Notes: generated from the letters alone by a model not told the origin. 64,000 nucleotides of DNA from Oxalobacteraceae bacterium (GCA_013284265.1 JABTBR010000032.1:1-64000); one strand, 5' to 3'. Shown: positions 54,358 through 63,756, counted from the first letter of the stretch. A program made the numbers and translations.

Positions 54358-55314
54358 ATGAACCAATTCTCGCAATTTCTGGTCGATGCGATCAGCGAAG
54401 ACTTTGGCCGTCCGGCCAAACTACTTAACCTGTTGAATGAGTGGCCGGATATTCGAGTCCCTATCGCCCCACAGTGTGACAGCATCGCATCGGACAGTGT
54501 CGTTCGTTGGCACGAGCTCGGAATGGCTCCAGCCATGGAGTGGCCGGGCCGCGAGCACGGGCACTTGCTTGGCTGGAAATTGTCTGGCGGGCACTACTAC
54601 GAGAGTTTCGTCGTCCAGCGTCCTGAGTTTGCTCAGTTTGGCCGTAGGGTAGTAGTCAAAAACTGGTCCTGCGACATCAAGCAGGTATATGGTTTCTCTG
54701 CGTCCGGATCGGATCTGAAAAAGTTCCGATCTATGGATGAGATGGCCGAGCGCAAATCCCAGGAACTGATCAGTGAGGTCTCACCTCAGGCTTTGGCGCG
54801 CAACCTTTCCTACCACGAGGTACGCATCCTCCGGCCCGACACAGATGATTCCTTCCAACATCACCAGTGGGATAGCCGCCTGTTCCTGATGAACAGCGGC
54901 GGCTCGCATCATTTCGCGGCAGCCAAGTATATCGCTGCACGCCTTGATGAGCCGGTCCCGCTAACGGGACCTTTGCACGCATATTCACTTAATCCGACCG
55001 CCATTGCTTCGCTGCGTCGGGATTTTGATATCTTCGTAATCTCGGATGAGCCCGCGATCTCAGGGGCCTTCCATGACGCCATGGCAAGCTTCAGGGCGAC
55101 GTGGCTTTGGACGTACATGCCGCGACCATACGACAATTCTAAGGCAATCCTACTGCCCAAAAACGAACGCCGGTCGCAACGGGTCGCTTCGGTTCTTCGC
55201 AATGCCGGGATCGTCGATCTAGGTGCGTATCTCGAAGAGCTGGCTTGCAGCGGTAATGCGCTTTTCCCGCCCACTGCGATTGTGGCGGGCCTCGCAACAT
55301 ATATCTCACCATAG
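54358..55314 (+). CDS. Hypothetical protein, 318 aa, next to XRE regulator
   Basis: No family recognised with confidence. It is cytosolic, with a block LFLMNSGGSHHFAAAKYIAARL near the middle and FDIFVISDEPAISGAFHDAM after it. The conserved-looking histidine pair (GGSHHFA) and the acidic SDEPAI may be functional. It follows an XRE regulator in a defence-rich island, a common layout for self-regulated defence or toxin genes, but no toxin motif is evident. Confidence 0.6.
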   Translation: MNQFSQFLVDAISEDFGRPAKLLNLLNEWPDIRVPIAPQCDSIASDSVVRWHELGMAPAMEWPGREHGHLLGWKLSGGHYYESFVVQRPEFAQFGRRVVVKNWSCDIKQVYGFSASGSDLKKFRSMDEMAERKSQELISEVSPQALARNLSYHEVRILRPDTDDSFQHHQWDSRLFLMNSGGSHHFAAAKYIAARLDEPVPLTGPLHAYSLNPTAIASLRRDFDIFVISDEPAISGAFHDAMASFRATWLWTYMPRPYDNSKAILLPKNERRSQRVASVLRNAGIVDLGAYLEELACSGNALFPPTAIVAGLATYISP

Positions 55315-55468
55315 ATTCTCCACAATCGGGTTTGTCGCTCAAAGTGAACAGCCCGTTCCTGCTTGAGGAATGGTCGCGAAGCAGCCCTTTTATATGGCCT
55401 CGCCGACAGTCGCCCGTACACGCAATGCAGCCGATCACGTGCCTCATCAGCTCTGGCGATCGAATCGT

Positions 55469-56485
55469 CTACGTTGGAAGGATGTCACGCAACCCAGACG
55501 GAAAATCCGGACTAGTCCACCTGCGCTTTTCTTCCGGATCTGGATGACGCGCTTCCCAAGAATCGGCAGGCGCCTCTCCAGCCTGAAACCATAGGGCGCG
55601 CGTTTCTTTGCTCCGAGCCACGACCGTGGTTGGGGCATAGGCGGCATGCCGGTGATTTAAGGCATCGACGCAGTCTAAGGAAACCTCGGAGTATAGCGAG
55701 TCGACGACGGGGCGATGCGTGAAGAGAAGGCACTGCGCTGGGGAGAGTGGCAGCGTGATTTCAATAGCTGGGTTTTTTAGCCCGATGGCACGCTCGTAAG
55801 GATGCCGACGGTAGGCGGTGGGGTCGCACCACGTTGATGGCGCATCGGTGGTTAGGAACCCAATAGGGTCACTTGTGCAAAGCACCGTCTTGTGCATGCC
55901 AAGCAGCGTCGGAAGGATCAGCTTTACCGCTGTATTAAGCAGTGTTGTAGTCGCCGTTTCCTTCAAGTTGTCGAAGTCCCCTGGTTGAGGAATGTAGACG
56001 TTCGACCGCTCAACGTGAGGTGGAAGCTCTGGCTCAACCGTTCTGGTTTCCCAGTCGGGACCTGCGACCTTCTCGAACATCGCTTTCAATTCCTCCATTT
56101 GATTGAGGAAGTGATCGCGGCTTGCTGCGGTACGGGTGTGTGCCGTCGCAGCGAACAAACATGCCCAAATCCAGTCCTCTTCCGTTAAGGGGCGTTTGAA
56201 ATTGAATTTGCTAGTTCTCACCTTCGTGAAATGCGACTCCACAGTCGCAAGGCCATGTTCGAGCCGAAGGTCATGTCCACCATCGGGCGCGGTCAGCGTG
56301 TACATATCGGATTCACGAAAGATCTTCTCGGGTGCCTTGGCTTTAGGGTTTTCACCCTTTCTATCAAACAGCCAAACGTAAGGCGTGTTCATGCTTGTCT
56401 GCGGCGCCGAAGGATCCAGCCAAGCTTTTAGGTAGCATGCAGGGATGAAATGCTGCTTTCGATGCTCGTACTTCTTTCGTTTCAT
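55469..56485 (-). CDS. DUF4238 domain protein, second copy
   Basis: About 338 residues. The N-terminal RKQHFIPACYLKAWLD is the DUF4238 signature; LCTSDPIGFLTTDAP and IEITLPLSPAQCLLFTHRP agree with the family. Unlike the copy at 32,450 it has no SEC-C motif or long C-terminal region. The ATG at 56485 is chosen; the frame opens a little further upstream from TTG. Function is unknown. Confidence 0.75.
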   Translation of the reverse strand: MKRKKYEHRKQHFIPACYLKAWLDPSAPQTSMNTPYVWLFDRKGENPKAKAPEKIFRESDMYTLTAPDGGHDLRLEHGLATVESHFTKVRTSKFNFKRPLTEEDWIWACLFAATAHTRTAASRDHFLNQMEELKAMFEKVAGPDWETRTVEPELPPHVERSNVYIPQPGDFDNLKETATTTLLNTAVKLILPTLLGMHKTVLCTSDPIGFLTTDAPSTWCDPTAYRRHPYERAIGLKNPAIEITLPLSPAQCLLFTHRPVVDSLYSEVSLDCVDALNHRHAAYAPTTVVARSKETRALWFQAGEAPADSWEARHPDPEEKRRWTSPDFPSGLRDILPT

Positions 56486-56651
56486 AGTCTTAGTGGCCAA
56501 AGAAAGTTATTATCGCGCCGATGCGGAGATGCCCCTGCCTCAAGCGGTTGCTTGCTGCCGACTGCTCCTAGACGGTAGCGGGCGCATGAGAACTCTAACT
56601 AACTATCTGACTGCTTGTGTCAGGTCAGTCTGAGCCAGTTCATAAAGTGCA

Positions 56652-57308
56652 TTAGTTCACCTCTGCCGCTTCCTCAACATGAAGCTCGCAAAGCCAGCCA
56701 TGGCGCAGCAAACGCGCTGATTGTTCGTCATGCGCAGCGCACTGCTGAAAGCCCGACAGAGAAAATCGTTCCTCAGACATCCAGTCAAGCTCACTATCTA
56801 TTAATGCGGCCTCCGGGGCACGGGTTGTCGCCTCTGATCGTATTTCCGCCAAAATTGTATGGCGCCCGAGCGCCGAGGCGTGACAGCTCGTGATTGACAG
56901 CATCCCTTTTGTATTGATCGAAAATCGGTCAAACAACGTTCTCCGGGGAAGTTCGTGTCCCTCCTTATGGGTGTGGACAGCTTTCAATTTCATCGAGCTA
57001 TTCGGCAGCGCTAATTTGCACAGCCAGGACTGGGCTACGCTCTGCTTGCCAAGTGCGTCAACTACCTCTTCGGTTCCGCTCAGGACGAATTCCCAGTTCT
57101 TGAACCACACTAGCTTCGGTGAGATCAGCTCGATTATCGCTACCCTTGCCCCGATGGGCATCAGCCGTGCCACCTTGGTCGGTCGCCGTTGTCCCTGATC
57201 AGTCACATCCATCACCAAAAGTTCGAACGGTGCCAGCATTTCACCGACGCGGGAAGGGCTCTCAAGCAGCACGCCCGCGTCCCGTCGCTTTGCCACCCAC
57301 GCGCGCAT
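56652..57308 (-). CDS. Hypothetical protein, 218 aa
   Basis: Cytosolic protein beginning RAWVAKRRDAGVLLESPSRV, with VVDALGKQSVAQSWLCKLAL in the middle. No recognised domain. It lies between the second DUF4238 gene and an IS3 element. The ATG at 57308 is preferred; the frame is open to 57353. Confidence 0.5.
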   Translation of the reverse strand: MRAWVAKRRDAGVLLESPSRVGEMLAPFELLVMDVTDQGQRRPTKVARLMPIGARVAIIELISPKLVWFKNWEFVLSGTEEVVDALGKQSVAQSWLCKLALPNSSMKLKAVHTHKEGHELPRRTLFDRFSINTKGMLSITSCHASALGRHTILAEIRSEATTRAPEAALIDSELDWMSEERFSLSGFQQCAAHDEQSARLLRHGWLCELHVEEAAEVN

Positions 57309-57408
57309 TTTTACCTCACAGATAGCTGTATATTTGCACAGTATAACGTGCATTCAAAAACAGCTACCATTTGGAAACGGTGTTTGTCAACGTAGTTGTC
57401 GCGTCATC

Positions 57409-58509
57409 TCAAGCGGCTTGCTTTAATTCTTCTGGCCGAATCCGCTCCGGATTCAACCAGACTTGGTCTTCGAGTTTCCAGTCCCTCGTGTCCCGCGACC
57501 AGCGTTGCGGATTGCGGTTCCTGGCATCACGATAGACGTCCTCACGGCGCGCCAGGATCGCTGCATCCATGCCGCTGTGGCGCTGCGCCGGCGTCACGAA
57601 CTTCAGGCCGCTGTGCTTGTGTTTCTGGTTATACCAACGCACGAATTTTTGTGTCCACGTCCTCACCTCGCCCAAACTCCCAAACGGCTTGCTCGGGTAG
57701 TCTGGACGGTACTTGCAGGTTCGGAACAGCGACTCTGCATAGGCGTTGTCGTTGCTCACACGCGGCCGGCTAAACGACGGCGCCACGCCCAACTGCTCCA
57801 ACGTGGCGAGCATCGTCGAACCCTTCATGGCGCTGCCATTGTCCGAGTGGAGCACCAGCGCGCGGCCGGCCAGCCCTTCAGCCAAACTGGTGCGGCGCAT
57901 CAGCAGCGATGCCAGTTCCGCCGACTCGGCCACATGCACTTCGTGGCCGACGATCTTACGACTGAACACGTCGAGCACCATGTACCAGTAGTAAAACTGG
58001 CCCTTCACCGCAGACGGCATCCACGTGATGTCCCAACTCCAGACTTGGTTCGGACCGGTGGCGCAGTGGCTTGTAAGAACCCGGCTGGACGGCTTCTTGG
58101 CTCGGCCCCGGTGATGTTGCTGCGACGTCTCTTTTAACACTCGGTAGAAGCTCGATTCCGATGCCACGAACACTCCCCGGTCGGCCAGCGTCGGTACGAT
58201 CTGGCTCGGTGGCAGGCTGGCGAATTCCTCGCTGTTGGCAACTGCCAGGATCTGCGCGCGCTCGTCGTCGCTCAATTTGTTCGCCGGCTCGGGTCGCGTA
58301 CTCGTCGTGCGGCTATCGGCAGCGACCGCATCGTCGCCTTCCCGTACCCACCGCTGGAACGTACGCAAGCTGATATCCAACTCAGCGCACGCTGGTTCAA
58401 GACGGCTGCCAGCCGTCACTGCTTCACGAATCAGCTCTACACATAACAGGCGATCTGGGACGCTGGTCAGTCGTCCTCTTTGTCCCCCCAGATCGCCTGG
58501 GCTTTTTTT
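57409..58509 (-). CDS. IS3-family transposase OrfB (frameshift product part)
   Basis: Encodes the rve/DDE catalytic part in the -1 frame relative to OrfA. D in QVWSWDITWMPS, D in LVLHSDNGSAMKG and E in DNAYAESLFRTCKY form the DDE triad; HSGLKFVTPAQRHSG follows. The frame is open upstream of the shift site only as a shadow of OrfA. A full OrfAB fusion of about 520 residues would be the active transposase. Confidence 0.85.
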   Translation of the reverse strand, partial: KKSPGDLGGQRGRLTSVPDRLLCVELIREAVTAGSRLEPACAELDISLRTFQRWVREGDDAVAADSRTTSTRPEPANKLSDDERAQILAVANSEEFASLPPSQIVPTLADRGVFVASESSFYRVLKETSQQHHRGRAKKPSSRVLTSHCATGPNQVWSWDITWMPSAVKGQFYYWYMVLDVFSRKIVGHEVHVAESAELASLLMRRTSLAEGLAGRALVLHSDNGSAMKGSTMLATLEQLGVAPSFSRPRVSNDNAYAESLFRTCKYRPDYPSKPFGSLGEVRTWTQKFVRWYNQKHKHSGLKFVTPAQRHSGMDAAILARREDVYRDARNRNPQRWSRDTRDWKLEDQVWLNPERIRPEELKQAA

Positions 58510-58964
58510 CGCAGGATCAGCAGCGCCGCCGCTTCGGCCAGCGCTTTCTCCTTGCGTTGCAGATCTTTCTCCAATTGCCGGATGCGTTTCTTGTCTTCCT
58601 TCGACTGCGTCTGGTGGCCACGTGACTGTTGCGGCGCGCTGGCGTTGGCCGACATACAGGCGGCCCGCCATGCGGCAATCTGCTCGGCGAACAGGCCCTT
58701 GCGACGGCAGTATTCCGCCAGCTCGGCCGCGTTCAACGCCGCCGTTTCGAGCACCACAGCAAATTTATCCTCTGAGGTCCATTCCTCAGCATTTTTCCCA
58801 TTACCTGGCACCGGCGTTCCTTGATTACGAAGTTGACGGCGCCAAGTATAAAGCGTTTGCTCCGTGATTCCGCTCTCGCGGGCCAACTCCGACACCAGCT
58901 TGTTCTGTGGCGGCATCATCTGCCGCAGTAGCGCTTCTTTCCGTTCTGCTGGATACTTGTTCAA
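58467..58964 (-). CDS. IS3-family transposase OrfA
   Basis: A 165-residue helix-turn-helix protein: MMPPQNKLVSELARESGITEQTLYTWR, with a C-terminal leucine-rich coiled coil (RIRQLEKDLQRKEKALAEAA). It starts at TTG with GAGAGA upstream. A run of seven A (58509-58503 on the coding strand) near its 3' end in frame A_AAA_AAA can shift ribosomes -1 into OrfB. Confidence 0.82.
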   Translation of the reverse strand: MNKYPAERKEALLRQMMPPQNKLVSELARESGITEQTLYTWRRQLRNQGTPVPGNGKNAEEWTSEDKFAVVLETAALNAAELAEYCRRKGLFAEQIAAWRAACMSANASAPQQSRGHQTQSKEDKKRIRQLEKDLQRKEKALAEAAALLILRKKAQAIWGDKEDD

Positions 58965-59064
58965 CCGATCTCTCTTGCCCGTCCCCGGTATGTATTTACT
59001 TCATCAGGTGACGCGACAACTATTCTGACACCGGGGGGAAAGCTAAGACCACGGAGCCTGTGCC

Positions 59065-59778
59065 ATGTGTATCAACTTTCGCCCACCAGATCCGGAGATG
59101 TTGGCAGCCGTAATGGGCATCCTTGTAGGTCTTCATGAACTCGACTGGAAGACGGAAACATGGAAAGATTATCCGGCTCCGATCGTGCGGCGCGGTGCCG
59201 ATGGCGGCCGCGAAGGCGTGCTGGCCACCTATGGTCTCGTTCCTCGAAAACGCCAGAGGCCCGGTAATTATTTCGACACTTTGAATGCCAGGTCAGAGAC
59301 GATCGGCGAGCTGCACTGGTACAAGGGACCATGGAAGCAGCAGCAATTGTGCCTTGTTCCAATGACTGCTTTTTACGAGCCGAGTTATGAAAAGGATGAG
59401 AGCAAAGCGGAATGGTGGGGGATCGGCATGGAGGGCAAATCCATGTTTGCCGTTGCCGGTATGTGGCGGTCTTGGGACGGAGACGCCGGGCTTGAGACAT
59501 CGTTTACGCAGCTAACGATGAACGCTGACTCACACTCGTTGATGAAGCGCTTTCATGGTCGCGAGGATGAGAAGCGCATGCTGGTGATCTTACCAGAATC
59601 CGATTGGGATGAATGGCTGAACTGCCGAGACCCTGAGTTCGCACGAAGCTTTATTCGGCATTTCCCGGCCGAGTTGATGGTCTCACGGGAGGCGCCACGG
59701 GCACCGCGAGCGAAGAAGCCGAAGGCAGCAACCGCTCCGGTACCTGCACCGCCTAAGAATTTGGATTTCGGTTTTTAA
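59065..59778 (+). CDS. SOS response-associated peptidase (SRAP/HMCES family)
   Basis: A 237-residue protein with the required Cys2 directly after Met (MCINFRPP). The fold motifs are YFDTLNARSETIG, MTAFYEPSY and the histidine in KRFHGREDEKRMLVILPE. SRAP proteins crosslink abasic sites in single-stranded DNA through Cys2. The basic, proline-rich tail (RAPRAKKPKAATAPVPAPP) is extra. Located just outside the IS3 element, so probably island-borne rather than the housekeeping copy. Confidence 0.87.
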   Translation: MCINFRPPDPEMLAAVMGILVGLHELDWKTETWKDYPAPIVRRGADGGREGVLATYGLVPRKRQRPGNYFDTLNARSETIGELHWYKGPWKQQQLCLVPMTAFYEPSYEKDESKAEWWGIGMEGKSMFAVAGMWRSWDGDAGLETSFTQLTMNADSHSLMKRFHGREDEKRMLVILPESDWDEWLNCRDPEFARSFIRHFPAELMVSREAPRAPRAKKPKAATAPVPAPPKNLDFGF

Positions 59779-59785
59779 TCATCCG

Positions 59786-61141
59786 CTAACCGCCTGTGGA
59801 TTCTGGCTGCTTGCCAAGCGGCGCGACAGTTTGATCTGTCTGATCTGAACGAGGCGGCGTTCCAATATCGCTGTCCACACAATCGACAAACTCGCTCACA
59901 ATTAAATCCATGAATCTCAGATAACTCGATTTTAGGTCATCATCAATTGTTAAAAAAGCTTCATCGTCGAAACGATTGGCATGAAGCGAAGCGACCTCGA
60001 AATCTTGATGCGACACCTGCGATAAAAAGCTGTAGATTTCCTTGTGAAAAAGGATTCCAACCTTAGGCAAACGCGCCTTTTCCGATACTGTTGTTGCGAA
60101 ATTTACTGGCTTCCACACGATGCTGGCGTGTTCCTCGGCATCAGATGCCGATAGCCCTTCGGCCATGTAATCGATGCTCAATTTCCGCTTTGCCTTAGCA
60201 ACAGCGCTCGTGCTTAGCGCAGCTGCTATCGCCAAATATTTGTAGTTCGACTCCGGTTGCAACCAATCGAAGAAGAAATTTAAGTGAATTTCGTACAGTA
60301 CCCGCAACAAGGCTAGGGCTTGATACCACAAGTTCTGTTCAACTAACAACTCAATTGCTCGCATTGTTTCCTGTGCGCGAACTACCGCAGAGAAGATCAT
60401 GTGGTGGTAATGCAGTTGGCCATTTTGCGATAAGTGAAAAAGGCGAAGACGTGCGACAAGCGTTCGTAGTTCACTGGATAGCTTCTCCAATCCTTTCAGT
60501 GCGTCACTAGGTAAAGTAGTGCCTAGAATCGTTGCCACCATCGTTGGACGCTCTGCACTAACTAGTCCACTTATTCTAGGGCCAAGTTTTTTTGCTGAGG
60601 GAAATACCTTCGCTTCAAACGATGATTCAGGAAGTGATTTACAACCAGGTGAGAAGACAATTGCGGGAACCTTACGCATACCTAACCTTCGGTATGCGAT
60701 GCATATGCAGACATCGTCAGGGCAGAGAAAGCGTGGACCCGCGTTGGGATTCTGATTTGCGTACAGATGCAAAGGTCGCCGCGATCCTTGGCGGATATCA
60801 AGCATTTGCTCCTGAATTATATCTTCAGGTGGGGCGTCGCATAAATATTCAAAGCCGCGTGATGGCAAGTAGAAGCCTTCTTGAATCATCTCCATCGGGA
60901 CACGAGTAGCGAAGCCCGGTATACGGCCAAGCAGAAATTTTTTATGAAGGCTAGCGAAAATTGGATCTTCTCCGACCATCCACTCAGGTGTAAAGATATC
61001 CTCGGGAGCAATTTGAAAAATTTTCGGCGAGCGACGAACTGTTGTTGCGTCCAATCTGACCACGCTATTTTTCGACGTTCCGGCGCCTTCGCGAGTCTTG
61101 GCTCGGCTGACTTTCTTTACTCGTTTTTTGGATTTTGGCAT
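59786..61141 (-). CDS. DUF5677-like protein with possible ParB-type N-terminus
   Basis: A 451-residue protein. The C-terminal half is helical and resembles DUF5677: LLVEQNLWYQALALLRVLYE and SFLSQVSHQDFEVASLHANR. The N-terminal half has DIRQGSRRPLHLYANQ, then CPDDVCICIAYRRLGMRKVP, which is reminiscent of ParB/sulfiredoxin-fold nucleotide-binding domains. The basic first 25 residues could contact nucleic acid. The domain calls are from pattern memory and are tentative. Confidence 0.55.
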   Translation of the reverse strand: MPKSKKRVKKVSRAKTREGAGTSKNSVVRLDATTVRRSPKIFQIAPEDIFTPEWMVGEDPIFASLHKKFLLGRIPGFATRVPMEMIQEGFYLPSRGFEYLCDAPPEDIIQEQMLDIRQGSRRPLHLYANQNPNAGPRFLCPDDVCICIAYRRLGMRKVPAIVFSPGCKSLPESSFEAKVFPSAKKLGPRISGLVSAERPTMVATILGTTLPSDALKGLEKLSSELRTLVARLRLFHLSQNGQLHYHHMIFSAVVRAQETMRAIELLVEQNLWYQALALLRVLYEIHLNFFFDWLQPESNYKYLAIAAALSTSAVAKAKRKLSIDYMAEGLSASDAEEHASIVWKPVNFATTVSEKARLPKVGILFHKEIYSFLSQVSHQDFEVASLHANRFDDEAFLTIDDDLKSSYLRFMDLIVSEFVDCVDSDIGTPPRSDQTDQTVAPLGKQPESTGG

Positions 61142-61229
61142 ATTGATGAAGAAGACGTGGTCTTGTGGAAAGGGGGAGGCTGGCCTTCGTCAGAGGCTGT
61201 GCACCCGGTAATTTTAGCAACCACATTTT

Positions 61230-61790
61230 TTAAAGCTCAGGGAAGAGCTGGTTCACTAGATGGTTGATCATCAGGACCCTGTTGGCGCCATTACTGTTCA
61301 TGTAGCTGCTCCCATGCGCTAATGCGTTTCGGATCTTGGGCATGAACTTCGCGAGGACTTCAACGTATTGCCGGAGGACTGGAGAATCTATTTCCTCAAG
61401 CTCACCGCGCGGCGTTATTTGAAGTGCTTTTGGAATCTGAGGAATCGGCAGACCAACGTCCGAAATCCAGCTGTTGCGTACCGCATGGTCCATCGCGTCC
61501 CGTAACCCCCTAAACACAGCAGTCTTTCCTTCGGCTTCCGCTCGGAGGTTAATGGCCAATTCAAGTGCGGAAAACGCTGCCTGCATCGCTGTCACATTGA
61601 AAGGATAGTAGTGGCATGAGTGAATTATCAGATTCTTGGATGTGACAATTAGACGGTGCACATGTTCCGGCACGTTGCGACTTATGGGAACTGATTCCAT
61701 GAGTACGAACCTTTTCTCGGGAGTCCATCCAAACATAATCGCGCGTGGATCAAGTTTGTGGATCTCGGAAGGGGAAATTACAGATTCCAT
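61230..61790 (-). CDS. HEPN-like protein, 186 aa
   Basis: Helical protein with a C-terminal RNALAH (R154-x4-H159) motif, the signature of HEPN ribonucleases, and an upstream helix AAFSALELAINLRAEAEG typical of that fold. No MNT-type antitoxin gene is adjacent; the neighbours are the DUF5677-like and the 600-residue nuclease-like genes. RNase activity is inferred. Confidence 0.6.
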   Translation of the reverse strand: MESVISPSEIHKLDPRAIMFGWTPEKRFVLMESVPISRNVPEHVHRLIVTSKNLIIHSCHYYPFNVTAMQAAFSALELAINLRAEAEGKTAVFRGLRDAMDHAVRNSWISDVGLPIPQIPKALQITPRGELEEIDSPVLRQYVEVLAKFMPKIRNALAHGSSYMNSNGANRVLMINHLVNQLFPEL

Positions 61791-61918
61791 GATTGCCTTA
61801 GCATTTAAAGGTTTGTGGCTGAACGGAGGTATTTATTATGCAGCTTACAATTTAGTTTCTTGACCATATGTAACTAAAAGTGTTACTACTGTAGCAAAAT
61901 ACTGACAAGGACCACACT

Positions 61919-63721
61919 GTGATCGCCATTCCTGCCGTAGCACCCTATGCCAGTTTTGTAGCCGCCCATACGAAAGTCCCCAATCCGGATGCCGCTCGAC
62001 TTGTTCGGCAGCTTAGAGCCTTGTTCCCCACGTCTTCTAAGCTGTTCGACTGGACTGACTTGAAGCCCATGGCCATCGCGGGTTTTGATGGGCTGAGTGC
62101 GTTTCATCTTAAGGAGAAGCGTTCAGTCACTTGGTCTGGTAAGAACAAAGTGGAGGACCAGCTTAACCATCTTGTTGCGATTTTTATTGCAAATGGTTTT
62201 GCGCTGATTTATATGAGTGATGGCGAATTGAAGTCCGACATTCACAATGCATTGTTCGCTGGCCATCTTTCGGAGTGGGAGCCTGTTGATGAGCGTGTTC
62301 TCGTAAACGCCTATGTTACTGGTAACGCGTTGCGAACGCTGTGGCTAGGGGGAACCCATAGAAACCTCCCGATTCGGCCGAACAGCAAAGTTATGAGCGG
62401 CAAGGATCTCAATGATGCCATCGAACCATTCGGCGATTCTACCTTTCTCGCAGGTGCTGTTAGATCGTCGAAAGCCGGAGTCAGCCTGAAGCGAAGCGGC
62501 ATCTGGTTCGGACCGATGAAAGAGTGGGGGGATCTGTGCGCGTTAGCCATGACAGTGTTGGCAGAACTGGCTGCGAATCAATTGAACATTGCCAGTTTGT
62601 CAGCCTCTGTGCACGAAGGACTAGCCCAAGCCGTCGGGGACTTTAACGACGTAAAAACCGCATACGAAATTGAGTGGGTAGATCCTGAAACCGTCAATGG
62701 TCGGAATCGGGCGAAGAAGTTAGATCAGATCCGAGCGAGATACGGTATTGAGCTCGTACTTTCGCCAGTTCCGGATAAGAACATTAGTGTACGACTGACC
62801 GACTTGGCAAGCGGGAAGACTGACGACGTGGTGTTGGAGCCCGCGTTAACCTCTTCAAAGGTCGTGGAATTTAAAGTCGTAGGAAAGGTTTCGCCAGCAC
62901 TACAAAATTGTGTTGATACTTTAAGGACCGATCCAGGTTTTGTACGCGTTTACTACGAAAGCTGGCATACCATAACTGACGCGACCTTAAGCCTTGCAGC
63001 TGTCCAAGATAGGGATTTCGTATTGGAGTATTGCAACTTTGGATTATTGACGGAGTGTGACGTCGGCCAAGAGAAGCCTAAAGGCCAAAAACTTGACCTG
63101 CCGAAGATTTTCACCTCGGCAGATAATAGCCTGTTCAAGTGGGTATTTCAAAAGGGTCTTGCACAACTTGGTTTAGCGCAACCAAGTACTGGTAGATGTT
63201 GGTTGTATTGTGACGATGGTGCAGGCGAAGTTGCTGACTTTATTCATGTTGCATTGCCTCCCTACAGTGGGATTACGATTCCCAAGATCACGTTGGTCCA
63301 TGTAAAAGGGGCCAATAATAATGGAGCAAAGCGGAAAATTTCTGCGGGTGCCTACGAAGTTGTGGCCGCCCAAGCAATGAAAAATTTGCGTAGGATGATT
63401 TCCAATCAGATGCTTCTCGATATCAAGAACACCGTAGACAAGCACGGCGACGAGCGAACTTGGGACCAGCCATGGGCACTGGGCCTGACCTCCTCACCAC
63501 AAACTGGTCAAGCGTTGCTGAACGCTTTGAAAAATATAAAATCAGTGTGTGATTATGAAGTAATTATTTTGCAGCCACATGTCCTGAAGTCCAAGTATCA
63601 GACCCTAACTGGCCCAAGCACTGACGTCACAGCCGTACAGCTACGCAGTCTACTGTTTGGAGTGAAGTCTATGACGCAGGCCGCTGGTGCCACTTTGCGC
63701 GTGGTTTGTGACGATAGATAG
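61919..63721 (+). CDS. Unknown 600-residue protein with PD-(D/E)XK-like C-terminal motif
   Basis: Starts at GTG 61919 with AAGGA 7 nt upstream. Residues 432-464 contain DDGAGEVADFI (E437, D440) followed by ITLVHVKGA (K463), an acid/acid/lysine order that fits a restriction-type nuclease; SAGAYEVVAAQAMKNLR follows as the next helix. The N-terminal 400 residues are unrecognised. A second probable nuclease gene begins 35 bp downstream on the same strand, suggesting a two-gene unit. Confidence 0.55.
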   Translation: MIAIPAVAPYASFVAAHTKVPNPDAARLVRQLRALFPTSSKLFDWTDLKPMAIAGFDGLSAFHLKEKRSVTWSGKNKVEDQLNHLVAIFIANGFALIYMSDGELKSDIHNALFAGHLSEWEPVDERVLVNAYVTGNALRTLWLGGTHRNLPIRPNSKVMSGKDLNDAIEPFGDSTFLAGAVRSSKAGVSLKRSGIWFGPMKEWGDLCALAMTVLAELAANQLNIASLSASVHEGLAQAVGDFNDVKTAYEIEWVDPETVNGRNRAKKLDQIRARYGIELVLSPVPDKNISVRLTDLASGKTDDVVLEPALTSSKVVEFKVVGKVSPALQNCVDTLRTDPGFVRVYYESWHTITDATLSLAAVQDRDFVLEYCNFGLLTECDVGQEKPKGQKLDLPKIFTSADNSLFKWVFQKGLAQLGLAQPSTGRCWLYCDDGAGEVADFIHVALPPYSGITIPKITLVHVKGANNNGAKRKISAGAYEVVAAQAMKNLRRMISNQMLLDIKNTVDKHGDERTWDQPWALGLTSSPQTGQALLNALKNIKSVCDYEVIILQPHVLKSKYQTLTGPSTDVTAVQLRSLLFGVKSMTQAAGATLRVVCDDR

Positions 63722-63756
63722 GTTCGCCACACAAATTAAAGGACGTTGCGATACAT

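Larger units (their letters stand above)
57385..59030 (-). mobile_element. IS3-family insertion sequence
   Basis: A 1646-bp element. Ends are inverted repeats beginning TGTCA: left TGTCAACGTAGTTGTCGCGT and right, read inward, TGTCAGAATAGTTGTCGCGT, agreeing at 19 of the first 22 positions. Two overlapping transposase frames fill it. No target-site duplication is evident (flanks GTT and CCG), so it may have suffered recombination. Confidence 0.82.
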
